A DNA stretch of 64,000 nucleotides from Paraphysoderma sedebokerense (GCA_025602915.1 JAHLJZ010000016.1:1-64000); one strand, 5' to 3'; shown: positions 10,892 through 23,900, counted from the stretch's first letter. A program made the numbers and translations. The notes: generated by a model not told the origin, from the sequence alone.

Positions 10892-13721
10892 ATGTCGAAA
10901 CTTCGACGAGGCGATACCGACGTATCTTTATCCGAAAAATTTATTCCGTCCGATGCCTCAAATTCCAGTAAACGTCGTTACTCTTCATCAGACGGTACCG
11001 ACGATAACCCTCAACTCAAAACAGGAAGAAATGGAAAACAAGAATACTTTTTAGGATTTTTACCTAAAAAAGACTCATCGAATATTATCTTGTTGGTTTT
11101 GTTATGTATGTTGTAACCCTAAACTTCTTCCTTTTTTCTTCTTTCTCCCTTTCTGGTTCCTTAATTAACGTTATTCAATGGTTGACTTGACGATTGTTGG
11201 ATCGTTTTTTTCCTACAAATAGATTTATTACAAGGTGTTCCTTTCGGACTTGCATTCGGAACTTTACCGTTCTTGTTAAAATCAAAACTGAGCTATTCGG
11301 TAACATCATTCCATTCAATTCACCCCTCCTTTTTTTTTCAACCCATCCGTTTACAACTAAATCTAACGTCACTATCACAATTCCGCGGACGATGTTGCAT
11401 CGGTTATATTGTTATATCGGTTTTTGATTGATTCTGATGTATTGTTGAAACCGGTGTATAGGATATGGCTGTTTTTTCGTTCTCAGGGTACCCTTATAGC
11501 TTGAAATTATTATGGTCACCGATTGTGGATTCGTTATATTTAAATCATATCCTTTTGTGTTACTCCATTTGGTGATTTTGTTTCCTAAAAACAACCAAAT
11601 TCTCAAGTTCAAATGAATTTAAAAGTCGTTGATGGAGTATATTTCTTTAACTTTTTATCTTGATTTGTTGGATTCGAATGGACCACGCATCGGAAGACGA
11701 AAATCTTGGATCATTCCTATCCAGTTAACGACCGGAATGTTATTTTATTGGCTTGGAAATCATATTGAAGGTGTCATGCAAGCGGTTTGTTATCTTTTCT
11801 TTTTGTTGTTGTTTGTGTAGGAAGAAGAGTAGAAAGTTGACTTGATTTTATGGGGTGATGATTTTGATGGTTTGATGGTGGATAGGAGGAAGTCGATATA
11901 TATAGTTTGACTGCTATCTTTTTTACGGTTATTTTTCTGTGTGCGACACAAGGTATTTTTCTTTTTCCGTTTTTCGATTTTGCGGCGATGCCGGTTGGAT
12001 TTCTCTCATTATTGACGTTATCTGTTTCTCCCTTTCTTTTCCAAACAGACATTGCGGTCGACGGTAATTGAGTCGTTTGAGTATCGATGACTTTGCAGAT
12101 TAGCTGACATGAATTGGGATTATATAATTTGTTAGGATGGGCATTAACACTGTTATCGAAAGAAAACGTGAGATTTGCATCCACCTCTCAAACTGTAGGA
12201 ATCAACACCGGGTATTTTTTATCCTTTACAGTCTTTTTGGCACTGAATTCTCCTGAATTTTGGTACGTTTCGCATTTTATCTCAAGTCAATTCATTCTAT
12301 ACTGTGCGCTGGTTACTGACTATCATGATAGCAATAAATACCTTCGTTCCGTGCCTTCTGAACTGGGACTTCTTCAGTTAGGTCCTTACCTCCGATTTTG
12401 GGCATTATTGTACCTCGGTCTTACAGTATGGTTAATGTTGTTTAAAAAGGAGGTGCGTATATTTAAAGATATTCGTCAGATGTGTCATGCACGTTATAAC
12501 TTTGATTTTGTGGGGCGGTATAGGTGAATCGAATTGAACCAGACGAATTGGTAGGCGTCAAATCGGTTTACGCTACGATAACCAATATTTGCAAATTACC
12601 ACGTACGTTGTTCTTTATAAAACTGAACTACTTAATCCTGAAACCGTTTACTAATTATTTTTGATCGTTACCGAATCAGACATGCAAACATTTATCGCTG
12701 TACTCCTCCTCGCGAAAATTGGGTTCATCTGTAACGAAGCCGTAACGGGGTTAAAACTTTTAGAAATGGGGTTCGGGAAACAAGATCTCGCATTGGCAGT
12801 TTTAATTGATTTTCCTTTTCAAATATTATTCGGGTATTACGCTGCCCAATGGAGTAGTGGTGAGAGACCTTTAAAACCGGTATGATTTATCGTCCAGGCG
12901 GTTCTTTTTTGTATTTGGTAATTCGTTGTTTGACGTTGAGTTGTATTGTATAGTGGCTTTATGCGTTTTATGGTCGTTTGTTTTTCGCATTATTCGGAAT
13001 GTTTGTTGTTTATTCGTACCCATCTGGAGGTGTCACCACGTCATATTTTTTTCTTGTCATCGGGAGTACAGTGTTGAGTTCATTTATGAGGTAAAGTTCC
13101 GACAACGACGATATTATTTCGAGTTAGTTTTGATTATGACTAACTCTCTTCTATGTTGTAACACAGCACTGTCCAATTTGTTTCCCTGGGTGCCTTCTTC
13201 TCCCTCATCGCTGACCCCGTAATCGGAGGAACATACATGACGGTATGCTTAAAATTCTGATTTGTTTATTGCACTATTTAGGTATTTTGAATTGACCGTT
13301 ACATACAAACTTGCTTTTGATTTTCAGTTGTTGAACACATTTTCCAATTTCGGTGGCACTTGGCCTCGTTATTTTGTTCTTGAGGCAGTAGATTATTTTA
13401 CCGTGGCGACATGTTCTGTCAAGGGACCAAACGATGAAGGTAAACTATCTTTAATTTATTCCATTACAATTTCTCATCGTATATCCACGACTTAAACCAT
13501 TCATTGTTGTAGTACAATCCTGTATCAACGAGCACCAAAAGAACGTATGCAAGCAAAAAGGAGGAGTTTGTACCGTTTATCGAGATGGATACTACATTGT
13601 TGGATTCATGAGTGTAATTATGGGATTGTTATTATTATTGCAGTTTGTTAAACCACAAATTCGAAAGTTGGAGGTACTTTCACCGAGGATGTGGAAGGTT
13701 CGAAAAATGGGTACACAGTGA
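10892..13721 (+). CDS. Acetyl-CoA transporter, SLC33A1/AT-1 family
   Basis: This multi-pass carrier moves acetyl-CoA into the ER/Golgi lumen for acetylation. Family hallmarks run through about 14 exons: LLQGVPFGLAFGTLPFLL, YPYSLKLLWSPIVDSLY, RIGRRKSWIIPIQ, NVRFASTSQTVGINTGYFLS, CNKYLRSVP, VGVKSVYATI, FICNEAVTGLKLLEMG, VQFVSLGAFFSLIADPVIGG, LLNTFSNFGGTWPR and a closing Cys-rich loop plus last helix. I could fit exons 10892-11105, 11223-11299, 11886-11952, 12049-12063, 12136-12262, 12332-12452, 12524-12602, 12680-12879, 12954-13090, 13167-13242, 13328-13439 and 13513-13721. The boundary between the exon starting at 11462 and the one ending at 11784 does not resolve with plain GT-AG in frame. 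The N-terminal ~55 residues are a polar cytosolic tail. One exon is only 15 nt. Confidence 0.92.
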
Positions 13722-13980
13722 ACTCTGGTGGCTTAGTCAATGGTGCATTCGGTTTAATTATGTTAATCAATTGTAATTTTAACCCGTAACATTAATAAAA
13801 GTGGAGTATTATTTGAATCTACGACCTATACTATGCTAATTTCCTGCACGGTCCCTCTCAGTCACGGTAATATTGGATCGAGGATCATCACGCTTAAGCA
13901 CATCGTGTTCCGCAATTTGTAATTCGCATTTCGGATGGCAGGTTCCTACGATCCACGACCACTACGAAAGATCAACCTTA

Positions 13981-14613
13981 ATGACGCTGCAACAACAGAT
14001 AGAAAAAGAACATCCTGAATGGATTCCATACAAAGTAAGTACCTAACCCATTCATTTCGCTTTTAGTACAACTTAACTTAATTTAACACCGTCCGATAGA
14101 AATGTCAGACAAAAGCCATGACAGAGGGATATAAATGGGGACTTATCGGTAACGTAGTTGAAACTATACTCTGTAATAAATTCTAAAATGTAAAGATGGT
14201 AATCTGATTGTATTGTATTACTTGCCGCTCTGAAAGTAGGTCTTGCATCGGCTGTGGCAGTTACAACGGTGGCCAAGTTACCACGAAACCAAATCGTTCT
14301 GACATCTCTCTGTACGTTATTCATACTGTTCGTCTTCTTGTTAGCTTTGAACGGTCAAATGATATTGATTGGAATTATACATGTTTTTTCTTTTCTTATC
14401 GTGAAAGTGACGGCCGCAGTCGCCGGGTATGTGACGAGTACTCGAGAATTTCAATCCTGTGTACAACAGTTTGAAGAAAACGAGAATCAGAAAAATGATG
14501 TCCAACGTAATAGTCAGACTGAATTTGAATGGGACAATAGTAGTAAGAATTCTGTTGAAAAACTAGCAGATTATGAAAAGTTGGCAGAAAAGGAGAATCA
14601 ACGGTGGAAATAA
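13981..14613 (+). CDS. OCIA-like domain protein
   Basis: Four exons (13981-14034, 14100-14148, 14240-14311, 14420-14613) give 122 residues. The central part has a Cys (KKCQTKA), two hydrophobic helices starting GLIGGLASAVAVTT and LTSLFAGYV, and a closing Cys (FQSCVQQF). This is the layout of the OCIA domain of metazoan OCIAD1/2, which act at mitochondrial and endosomal membranes. The tail is acidic and Asn/Gln/Glu-rich. Removing the 108-bp intron at 14312-14419 restores the FAGYVTSTREF join, although the unspliced sequence is also open. Assignment rests on motif spacing only. Confidence 0.6.
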
Positions 14614-14851
14614 GTCGTTCGTCTGCGACCGATTGCTTATGTGTATAGTGTTATTGCAAATTTGTACAAAATACAATCCTTTCTTTTGAAGCTTAATTTT
14701 CAAGTCGAATATTCGAGAAATGGAATTATAAATTTACCAAATCTATTTATGCATTGGTTCTAGAATTCTATATAATTTGACATCATATCGCTGCTCATCG
14801 GTGTTCACCCACTTATTACAATAGTCAAACTGACTCGTCCACCATATTCCC

Positions 14852-15271
14852 TTAAGCCTGTTCACACTGGCATCGACTTGAAAATCGAACTTCACAGTAC
14901 CTCCCAGCAATATCACAAATATCAGACGCCTCGGTACGATAGCATTGTACGTTATTACAAGATCTTCCGTCCATTTCGATAGAGATTCCAGACATTTGAG
15001 CTACGTCTCTAATCGAGAAGCAGAATCCTCCACCACAGACTCTTCTAAATGAGAAGGGTCGAGTTGAAATATCCATTGTTCCCCAGTCAAGTAGAAAGTA
15101 AGCTCGGCGGGGTTCTGGTTGACCAGAGTAAACAGTGACACCAATAGTAGTCAAAGGGCCGCTGTCGGCTGCAATGTACTTGACGATCTTTTCGGTCGTG
15201 ATAACCCAGGCGGTAGCTGCTTGAAGATACGAAAGAAGGAGGACAACCAAGATAAAATTGTATTTCATCAT
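14852..15271 (-). CDS. Small secreted cysteine-rich protein
   Basis: The open frame extends upstream, but I chose the ATG at 15271 because it begins a clear signal peptide (MMKYNFILVVLLLSYLQAAT, cleavage likely near ATA-W). That gives 139 residues. The mature part holds eight cysteines, mostly in the C-terminal half as close pairs (VCGGGFC, SCNNVQC, ICDIAGRYC, RCQC), suggesting four disulfides. No enzymatic motif is visible. Secreted Cys-rich fungal proteins of this size include effectors, lectin-like and wall proteins; I cannot choose between these. Confidence 0.7.
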   Translation of the reverse strand: MMKYNFILVVLLLSYLQAATAWVITTEKIVKYIAADSGPLTTIGVTVYSGQPEPRRAYFLLDWGTMDISTRPFSFRRVCGGGFCFSIRDVAQMSGISIEMDGRSCNNVQCYRTEASDICDIAGRYCEVRFSSRCQCEQA

Positions 15272-16372
15272 TGCGTACTCTATTAAACCATTGTTTGATC
15301 TCCTGTTAGTAGACAATCCAAAGATCCACCGAGTGCCGCAACCACCACATCGACGACCGAAATGACCCAGAAAGAAGTACTCACAATATCTAGGTTGATA
15401 ATAACGTTCTGAAAGTTGCAACGATAAATTTTTGTAGGAGAACTCTTTTCAACTTAAAGACCTTAATGGATGATCCAACTGTCCACATTTTATAATCTCT
15501 GCTTTACATTTTTCCGAACTCAGTTAGCCATGGTGTCGCCCTTGATCCGGCGATCATACGAGTTGCGCGCCAATAGTAAGTTTCTAAGCACGTCGAAATG
15601 GAGTGATGGACTCGAGATGGGCAATAACTTCATACCGCCATATTTGTTCCCGCCTGTTGGTCCAATTGCTTAAAGTCGAAGTTATGATTATCTCGGCAGC
15701 ATGTCACAGGGTATAGAACCATTTCCTTGCCGAATAGATCCAACATCATTGATTCATTGTGATTTGAAGAGACATCTGCGCATTTACCACACTATTTTTG
15801 ATCCATTCGTTAAGGAACTCGTTATATAATATTAAATTTTCGTAGCAAATACAAACTCGTTAATTCAAATCAACATCAGTGGCGGCATAGCGAAAAGAAG
15901 AAACGTGATTACAAGCTGCTGAAGACCTGCACTGGGATTTGGGTTGTTCCTACCTATGATAGGTTTTCTTGAGAGCCAATTGATCAATTTGCATCACCAT
16001 CAACTAACTAATAAGAACTAAATCTATTACTTATTCAGGCTACACTTCAAACAGTCTTTGGTTGAATAAAATCATACATATTTGGTAACTGACACTATTG
16101 TACACATTGCAAAGGTCGTACATCGCACAGCACGATATCTCTTCGTTCATTTTAAGATAATTTAAATAAATGTATTCGCAACGGCAGCATACAATGTAAA
16201 GCTGCAGTGCTCGACGGCCCTTATTTTAGAATGATGCAATGTAAATGGTGGTAAAGAAAGAAGATATACATTCCAATCAACAGCTACTCTAAAGGGAATA
16301 TTAAATGATAATATACAGAAGAATAATTTATAGCTAATAAATAATATACTACAGCTAACATATGTAATGGTT
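15272..16372. other. Intergenic, nothing recognised
   Basis: 1.1 kb, AT-rich, holding only short open frames with no motif. Confidence 0.4.
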
Positions 16373-17780
16373 TTATATACCGGTTCGATCTTCACCAGTT
16401 TTATCGGCTTTGGTATACTCGTCGCCCTCCGGTACTGGCTGGAATGTCAACGACACGAAATCGTCCTTTGAAGCCTGCTGAAATTGATGGGATATTGTAT
16501 TAGTACCGTCATCTTTAGTTAGCTCAACATATTGCCTGGATCTTTTGCGGGACGGCGATTGAGTCTCTGGCGTTTGTTCCTGTAATCTTTCCATGGTGTC
16601 ATCCATATTTCCACGCTCTTGATTGTTGAGATTGTACATGGCTTGAAATCCTGTAACGTCTTCATTGTTTTGGCTATTCTCAAAGCTGCCCTGGTATGCG
16701 AATGGTAAGAACATCTAAAAATAGAATCACCGTCAGAAATGGACCGTAGCAGTCTCATCACATTAAGGAACTCATCGGGACATACTTGATTCGAAAATGC
16801 CGACGCAGCACCCGTATAATATGCTCCTGGTGTTGGTGGGGGTATTGAATGAGGGCTAAGAGGGCTGGTTTGGTAAGGGTTGGGAACTGTAGGACTGGCG
16901 AGCATATATGTCGGGCTGTGACCTGGCTGCTGATGATAAATATGTCCCGTCGGGGATATAGAATGAGGGTGAGAACCTGTAAACTGAATTGGCATGATTT
17001 GGAGAGGCTGAGGCACAGAACTAGAACGACTATTAGAATTAATTCTTAATTTGCGTGATTTTCCTTTTTGTTTCGTCGATGTTGGTTGTTGAGGCATTGG
17101 CGGCGATGATGGCATGTCAGACGAGATTGGAATAAGTGGAGACGTAGAGTCTCCGACAGATGGAAAAGTGGAGGTTGACGGGACTGACTGAGGATTGTAT
17201 GTAGAACTATTCGTTTCCTCATTTTCCTGGGAATGTGAAGCAGTGTAAATAGATTATTATAACGGAAACAATTGATAAATATATACCATTTCTTGATCCT
17301 CCTCTATATCCTCTTCCCCGTCGCCCATGTGTTTCGACCTTTGCACAATCTGAGTACCCAAAGTTAACTATCAAGTGGTCAACAGACATTGCAAACCCTC
17401 ACGAAAACCCAAATACCTTTGCTAGGTCTCCATTAGTTTTGTTCTCTGTCGGCTCCGAATATTCTGTATACTTATATAATATATCATCCATGTCAGAACT
17501 AGCGAATTGATATAACTTTCCGTTTGGAGAGATGATAATTAATCCAACTTCCGCTCCGCATAGAACGCTTAACTCGTATGCTTTCTTCATTAGCCCAAGT
17601 TTCCGTTTGGAGAAGGTAACCTATACAGTGACGTAAAGTGATATCGTATTGAAGACGGAACAAAAAGCGAAAAAATTGAATGTTAACCCGTCGACAATTT
17701 ATCAAAAGAACTTTAGAAGAACACACTTGACGGTTTCTTTCATCCTCGATTTTCTTTATAACTATTTTCCTTTTACCCAT
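16373..17780 (-). CDS. MADS-box transcription factor, MEF2/Rlm1 type
   Basis: Five exons (17727-17780, 17417-17620, 17287-17349, 16786-17226, 16373-16714) join to 367 residues. The MADS box starts at Met1: [18 protein letters not shown], then [20 protein letters not shown], then [19 protein letters not shown]. It is followed by the MEF2-type extension ([15 protein letters not shown]). The first intron splits the box after Gln18, in phase 0. The rest is low-complexity Ser/Pro/Gln with no second fold. Yeast Rlm1/Smp1 and relatives act downstream of the cell-wall-integrity MAP kinase; the same role is an inference here. Two Ser-Pro-rich stretches could be MAPK targets. Confidence 0.93.
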
Positions 17781-18268
17781 AATAGTTATATGCAGTCAGG
17801 TATTTTTACAGTCAATGAATTCAATTTAATAAAGTCAGTTGATGATGTCGAGTGGACGAGTATTTCGTTGAGCTGAATGGACCAAATAGCAGTACGGTTG
17901 TTCAACTTCGGTAAAATATTCAAGTAATAGCGCCGACGCTCAAAACAAACTGCTATATTAGAATTTTTTCGAAGTATCCGTGCGTTCGTTGCTGCTGCTA
18001 TAAGAGGAAACTTGTTACAGAGGCATTCGAAGATGGGGAAATACTGCTGGCGTGCATTCGTTGATGAATTGCGGACGCGACTTGTTACGACAGGGCTTGA
18101 AAGAACGAAATGGGCCCATGATATTAATGATTGCTCTCATGCAGCGATGTTACGGTATCAGTCATCAATATCTTTGTGTATTGTCCAGCAATGGATAGTA
18201 AAGGAGGTCTCAGTCTCGACTCTCGACCCAGAGAAATTACGAATATCTACAAGTTACTAAGGATAAAT
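17781..18268. other. Intergenic, promoter side of the MADS gene
   Basis: 488 bp between the MADS start codon and the subtilase stop. No gene or repeat recognised. Confidence 0.4.
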
Positions 18269-20249
18269 CTACTGTTCCATTCTGTCCACACTGTCATCTA
18301 TGTCCATAGGTGCAACTCCGCTATTTGTACTTCTATTACTTCTGACTTTATTTCTACCTGGAAGAGTGAGCTCATTGACTTCATCGTCTTCGGTTCGGCT
18401 AAACAGTAGTAGGTTGGGTGAGCCTTCTCCAGCATTCTAGAGTGCCAGAATGATGCTCAAGTTAGCAATTTAAGAACAAACATAAGAAAGATAGAAACAA
18501 CATACTTTTATAACATCTTTAGTGGCTCTTTGCGATAGTACATTCTTCACCCTGGATGCTGGCACTCCTTTGGAAAGATGAAGTGCGACTACTCCGGCGA
18601 CGTAAGGGGTTGCCTAAGATCAATACGAAAAGTTTCAGCTTACAATGATGTATTTAATAGCTAACGGTTTGATATACTTTACCATACTAAAGGAGAGATT
18701 GATCAGTGTCTAGATATTTCTAAATTACATAATTTTGAGATACATACGAAGTTCCCGACAACACGGTCCCAGATTTCACATTCTTGTGGTAGGCAGACTT
18801 AATGTCTTTTCCCGGGGCAAATATGTCTACACAAGTGCCGTAATTTGAATCCTTAAATCTGCCATCAGTTGAAGTAGTTGCCCCAACAGTGATTGCACTC
18901 GGTTCATCAGAAGGACTGTAATTGCAGCTGTCATCTTGCTCGTTGCCCGCCGCAACAACCACTGGAATGCCGGCTCGAACTGTAAAATTGGTTAGTCTTT
19001 AGCACTGACCAATTAAATTTTTTATAAAACGGGGCAAACGTACCTGCAGCACGCACAGCGGCATTCAATATCTTGGACTGGTGAAAGCGGTTATTTTACT
19101 GGTACGAAATATAGATGGCGGAATAATTGCAAACCTTTTCTCCTCCTAAACTCATATTAATAACAGCCCGTCTTCTTCGTCGTTTCGCGTTTTTAACTGA
19201 CCAATCGATTCCAGCAATAATCACAGAATCGTCGGATTCATCCCCGTTGTCTGGAAAAACTTTGACTGGAATGACTGTGCATCCTTTTGCAACGCCATAA
19301 GTCTCTCCAGCCATAATCCCAGCGACATGTGTTCCTAAATTAATGTTGATATGAGTGAGAAAGGTATTGAAAGTCAGCTGAATAAAAAGACTGTTACCGT
19401 GACCATCCTTATCTTCAACACCTTCTCCCTCCACCGCGGAATCTATATAGGCAGGGCAAATATCAGTTTGATGTTATACGTTTGAATAAAAAGTATTGAC
19501 GCTTTTAAAGAATGGCAAACTTACAGCCAGGTTCGAGTCGACCCGCAAACTCGACATGCTTTGTTTGAATACCTGTGGGATAGATCAGTCGTTTGCATAA
19601 CCGATTTTACAGTGGGTTCTTAACATCATGTCAGCTGAAAAGCGTTACCTGTATCAATGACATAGCAGTCAACACCTTCACCTGTAGCGTCGTAGATATA
19701 CTTTTTGTCTAACCCTTTTCTGGCATCAACACGATCCAGGCCCCATAGTCCAGACTGGCCCAACAGTTGTGTGTCTACAATCACTGCTTTCCTCATGGGG
19801 ACAACAGGGGACACGCTCAAGACATCCGGCCTCATAGCAAGATCTTTAGCTTGGCTGGCAGTAAGCTGAGTGGAGTAAGCCTTGAATTCATCTGCAATTT
19901 CGTACGTTTTGAATCGTCGCGAAGTCAAAGTCGACGGCCGTGTTAGAACGGCTGTGGCCGTGTGCGGAGAGTCCGAGGACCACATAGGGTGAGATGACCC
20001 GACACCCAAAATCTCAGCATGGGTGGCAACTGCGTCGCAAAAGCAGAGTAAAGACAAATTTGATTAGTACATAACTCGGGTAATAAGAAGAACACAAAAC
20101 AATAATGGGCTCATACATGAATACTCGTCGGCACTCTCCTTTAACCGAACAATATATTCTTTCGTTCCGTCGGCCGGGGCAGCCTCAACCGTCGACGAAC
20201 TCAATCCCAATAAAGCGGTAACAATCCAAAACTGATGTGATAACTTCAT
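18269..20249 (-). CDS. Proteinase-K-like subtilisin serine protease
   Basis: Ten exons (20117-20249, 19649-20029, 19525-19572, 19398-19442, 19135-19334, 19044-19077, 18748-18979, 18683-18686, 18506-18613, 18269-18436) give 450 residues. I chose the ATG at 20249, which begins a signal peptide (MKLSHQFWIVTALLGLSSST, cut near VEA). An inhibitor-I9-like propeptide starts at KEYIVRLKESADEYS. The S8 triad is D170 (DCYVIDTG), H202 (DGHGTHVAG) and S358 (SGTSMATPYVAG), with the oxyanion N293 (AAGNE). Exon 18683-18686 is only 4 nt and completes the Ser358 codon plus Met359. A short basic insert (AKRRRRRA) precedes VINMSLGG, an unusual spot and a possible processing site. The C-terminal ~55 residues are a polar tail. 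Secreted or vacuolar. Confidence 0.95.
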
Positions 20250-20337
20250 TTTCACCGAATAGCAAAAAATTACCGTATGATACAGAACTTGAGAAGATGA
20301 GTCAAATTGCTGTCAAAAGAGGTCAAGTCGGAGCTCC

Positions 20338-20345
20338 TATTTATA
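20338..20345 (-). promoter_or_regulatory. TATA box of the subtilase gene
   Basis: On the minus strand the bases read TATAAATA about 90 bp upstream of the subtilase ATG, a normal TATA distance if the 5' UTR is about 60 nt. Confidence 0.5.
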
Positions 20346-20999
20346 AACACTCGATGATATCGTCCAGGAATATCGATCGATATGCATATGATGATGCTGA
20401 GTTTATCCCCAACCCATTATACCCTAACTCGTGTTGTTCTTTCCCTGACTGTACCGTAAAGAGAACCGCATGTTTGTCTGTTGACAACAATCATAATGGC
20501 GTGGGGAATTGATAGATGAGGAACATATTCAACGGCATGATACGGAGTATGAAAAAATGTATATATAGTCGCCTTGAGGTGCCGACAACCAAATGTGAAA
20601 CAATAATAAGATGATTTTAGTCTGTTCAGGGCCGCATTAAGGCCGAGTAAAGCTCGCTTCACGCGGGTGAATCGCCAGAATGCAGAAGCGTGGCGCATCG
20701 TATATAAGCAGCTAGCATCTTGATCACAATGTTCCCAGGTTAAATTATTCAGACGATTATATGAATTAGCATATCAAGGGGAATTCCGGAGTGCCAAGTA
20801 CCGTGGACGGTTAAAATGTGGCTGTACAAGAGAGTCGTAACATCACTGCTATGAGGATCAGGATGTATCAAGAGTTAAATGTACATGAGGAGTAAAAGGG
20901 AATATACAGTACATGTATAGAATCATGCCTTTGTACCAGTAATTATTATATAGTTTATTCAAAATAAGTTAAATATTTTCGATCAATTCATCCCATTTA
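20346..20999. other. Intergenic, nothing recognised
   Basis: About 650 bp between the subtilase promoter and the kinase stop. A minus-strand open frame at 20417-20698 lacks any motif. Confidence 0.4.
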
Positions 21000-23900
21000 T
21001 CACGACTCCAACTCTGTAATCAATTGTGTGCAAAGTTCCTTTGCAAACACACTACTTTCGTTACTCATAACTATCTGTAACCTAGCTTTCACTTTATCCA
21101 CTTCTGCAATCTTTTCTTTTTTCTCACCCGATGCACCTGATGCAGCTCTCACTCCTTCCATCAGCATTTTTAACAAGCCTACTCTTACCAACGGAATAGG
21201 ACTGGATAACTTATCTACAATTCTTTCTACAAATTCTCTTGATTTAAATAATGATACGCCAATTGAAACTGATCTCGTAAGAATTTTTAAGAACGGTTCT
21301 AATATAGTGTTAAATATGGAAGTTTTTGAAGTGATGAATAAGAGGATGAGATCTTCTGTGTGATTCAGCAGAATCGGCTCTACTTTCGTCGTCTCTTCAA
21401 TCAACCTATTTAAAGTATGATGTAACCGAAACATGGTCAGTTGCTTGAATTCGTCCCATATTATACGACGCTAACATTGAGAAATAGAAGACCACTCACC
21501 AAACACAGACAGACTCTAACGCTGTTCCCATCCAATACGTATCTCTCAATAAACTGCAATATATTTCCAAACAGTTTTCGCTCCAAAGCATACTTCTCAA
21601 ACTCTTAGCGTGAACTAATTCACAAAATATGGGAAGCGCTAATTGGCGCAAAGGTAAGAAATTGGACGACGGTTTTCTGGGTTGAGAGGAAGAGTCAGTG
21701 GTTGCGATAGAAGATGATGGTGAAGAAGTTGGAATAGTGGAAGAGTGAATGATGTATTTGAGATGAGGGATAAGGCCGGCTTTACAAGCGATTTCTTGTC
21801 GTTCTTTTGAAAGCTTGCATAGATTGAAAAGAGTAGTGAGAATTTGATTGTACGTTTCCTGTAAAGATCGTATTCAAAGTTTTGTTAACTACTTTGTAAA
21901 CGTCAAAGCATATACAAACTTAGATGAATAACATACAGTAACGTAAGGTCCGGTTTTCCTATCGAGTAAACCAACTAATTTTTGAATTGTGCCTGCTTTC
22001 TGCAACGTCTCCAACGTACTAGAATCCATAGAAATGTGTTTTATGCATTTTAGTACGACAACAATTTGTAAAGTATTCAAGTAATCGAGTTCATCAAGTA
22101 AAACTGTATGACCAAATCATCTCAACGTTAGCTGCCTGCCTGTAATAGAGCCACAGGGAAAATGAAGCAACTACCTTTCAATACACTCCATTGACATAAA
22201 CAACCCCTCACATATTCATCGCCTTGACTGAAAATCAAGAATAAATTAACAATTTTAGGCAGATATTCCACACTTGCGTCCTCTTTGTCTCTATTGACAT
22301 ATCTCATAGACGACGCCAATAACGGAAGTAACCCATGCTTAGCGAATAGCCGGCAGAAATCATTTTTAGGCGTCGATCCCTGAAAATGGAATCATTAACA
22401 TGAGTTCAGTTTAAAACTTAAACCAGGAGTGTAAGCGTCTAGGGAGAATATTTCTACATACCTGCAGCTCAAATACGCTGACGACACAATCGATAGCACA
22501 CCAAACTAATTCTTTTCCTTCTTCATACTTCTCATCCAATAGGCCAACTAAGCATTGAAGCCCTTTACAAGCGATAAACATTCGCAAAAGCACTTTATCC
22601 GAGGTAATGAATTGAATAATATTCACGGACAATAAGCGGATCGTTTTATTGTATGATCTCGATGTAAAATTGATGAGTGTCGGAATGCCTCCAACAAGGC
22701 AAATAGTTTCCAGTACGGATGGTGTGTCAATGATTGTCTATTGTTAACGATGAAAACTGGTTTTAGCACAAGGAAGGGACCATTGAGAAGAATAATGTCC
22801 ACGGACTTTATGAATTAATGTTAGCAAACTTTCCAATACTTTCGTCGATTTTGTAATTTCTAATAATTCTGTGACCGCTGTGACACCATGATACGCTATC
22901 ATTTTAGACTTCATTTCAGGTTGGCCTTCAAAAATTGAACACTGCGAAAGATAAATTTGAGTATACGTTTTGAATTTCCAGATAGACAAGTCCATACCAG
23001 TCTTTCGCAACTTTCGACTACGACTCTTTCATCGACACCAGTTCGTAGGTTTCCGACGTGCTTGACTATTTCAGCAGTCACCCTAGCCACTTGATCACGT
23101 TGAAATTCGGCTTCTGAGTCCTGCTCCTCAAATTCGACATCATCGAATGGATCAGCATCGTCGTCACTGTCATCAGTGCCAGTGATCTTTGAGACTGCGC
23201 TTTCACTCCGTGGAAACTGCGACGCTGAGGCTTTGGGCGTGGTGGATTCGGAAAATTCTGCCGCATCAATAAGATTAGCTTTTAATATTTCGTCGCCTTG
23301 GGTGTATCTGAAAGGACGGAACGAAAGGCAAAAATGATGGATACCGTTGCTCCCAGGTCCCATAAAGTCATCATCGTAGTTATCTTTCTCTTCATTCTCT
23401 GTGTATTGGCTAATCTTGGATAAACTTTCTTTCAATTGCTTAGGTTGGGATCCTATACTTGGATTACGTGGCGTTTGAGATTGACTTTGACTCGATGATC
23501 TCGAACGAGTTGTTGATTTTGGTGTAGCAGACGATGGAATCGCTGCGACACGAGATTGACTTGATGATCGGGATCTGGTGGGCTGAGGTTGCTGATTGGT
23601 CAAGTTGTGGAAAACTATCAGTCTTTGAAAGTATAATGACGAAAAGAGCCAATAAATCATACCCCCAATCCTTTCAATTTTTTGATTAGCAGACTTTCAT
23701 TGCCGTTTATTACATCTGAAAAGTCATCATCTTCTTCCACGAAATTGTTTAGATCAGAAAGAGATTTAACAATTTTGCTATTTTGTTCTTGTGACGTTGA
23801 TTGTCCCCTACTGTTTTGAACTCTACTGGGTACAGCATTTTCATTTTGCTTTGCGATATTTTTAGGGCTGAAATTTTCAAAATCGTCGTCCCAGTTATCC

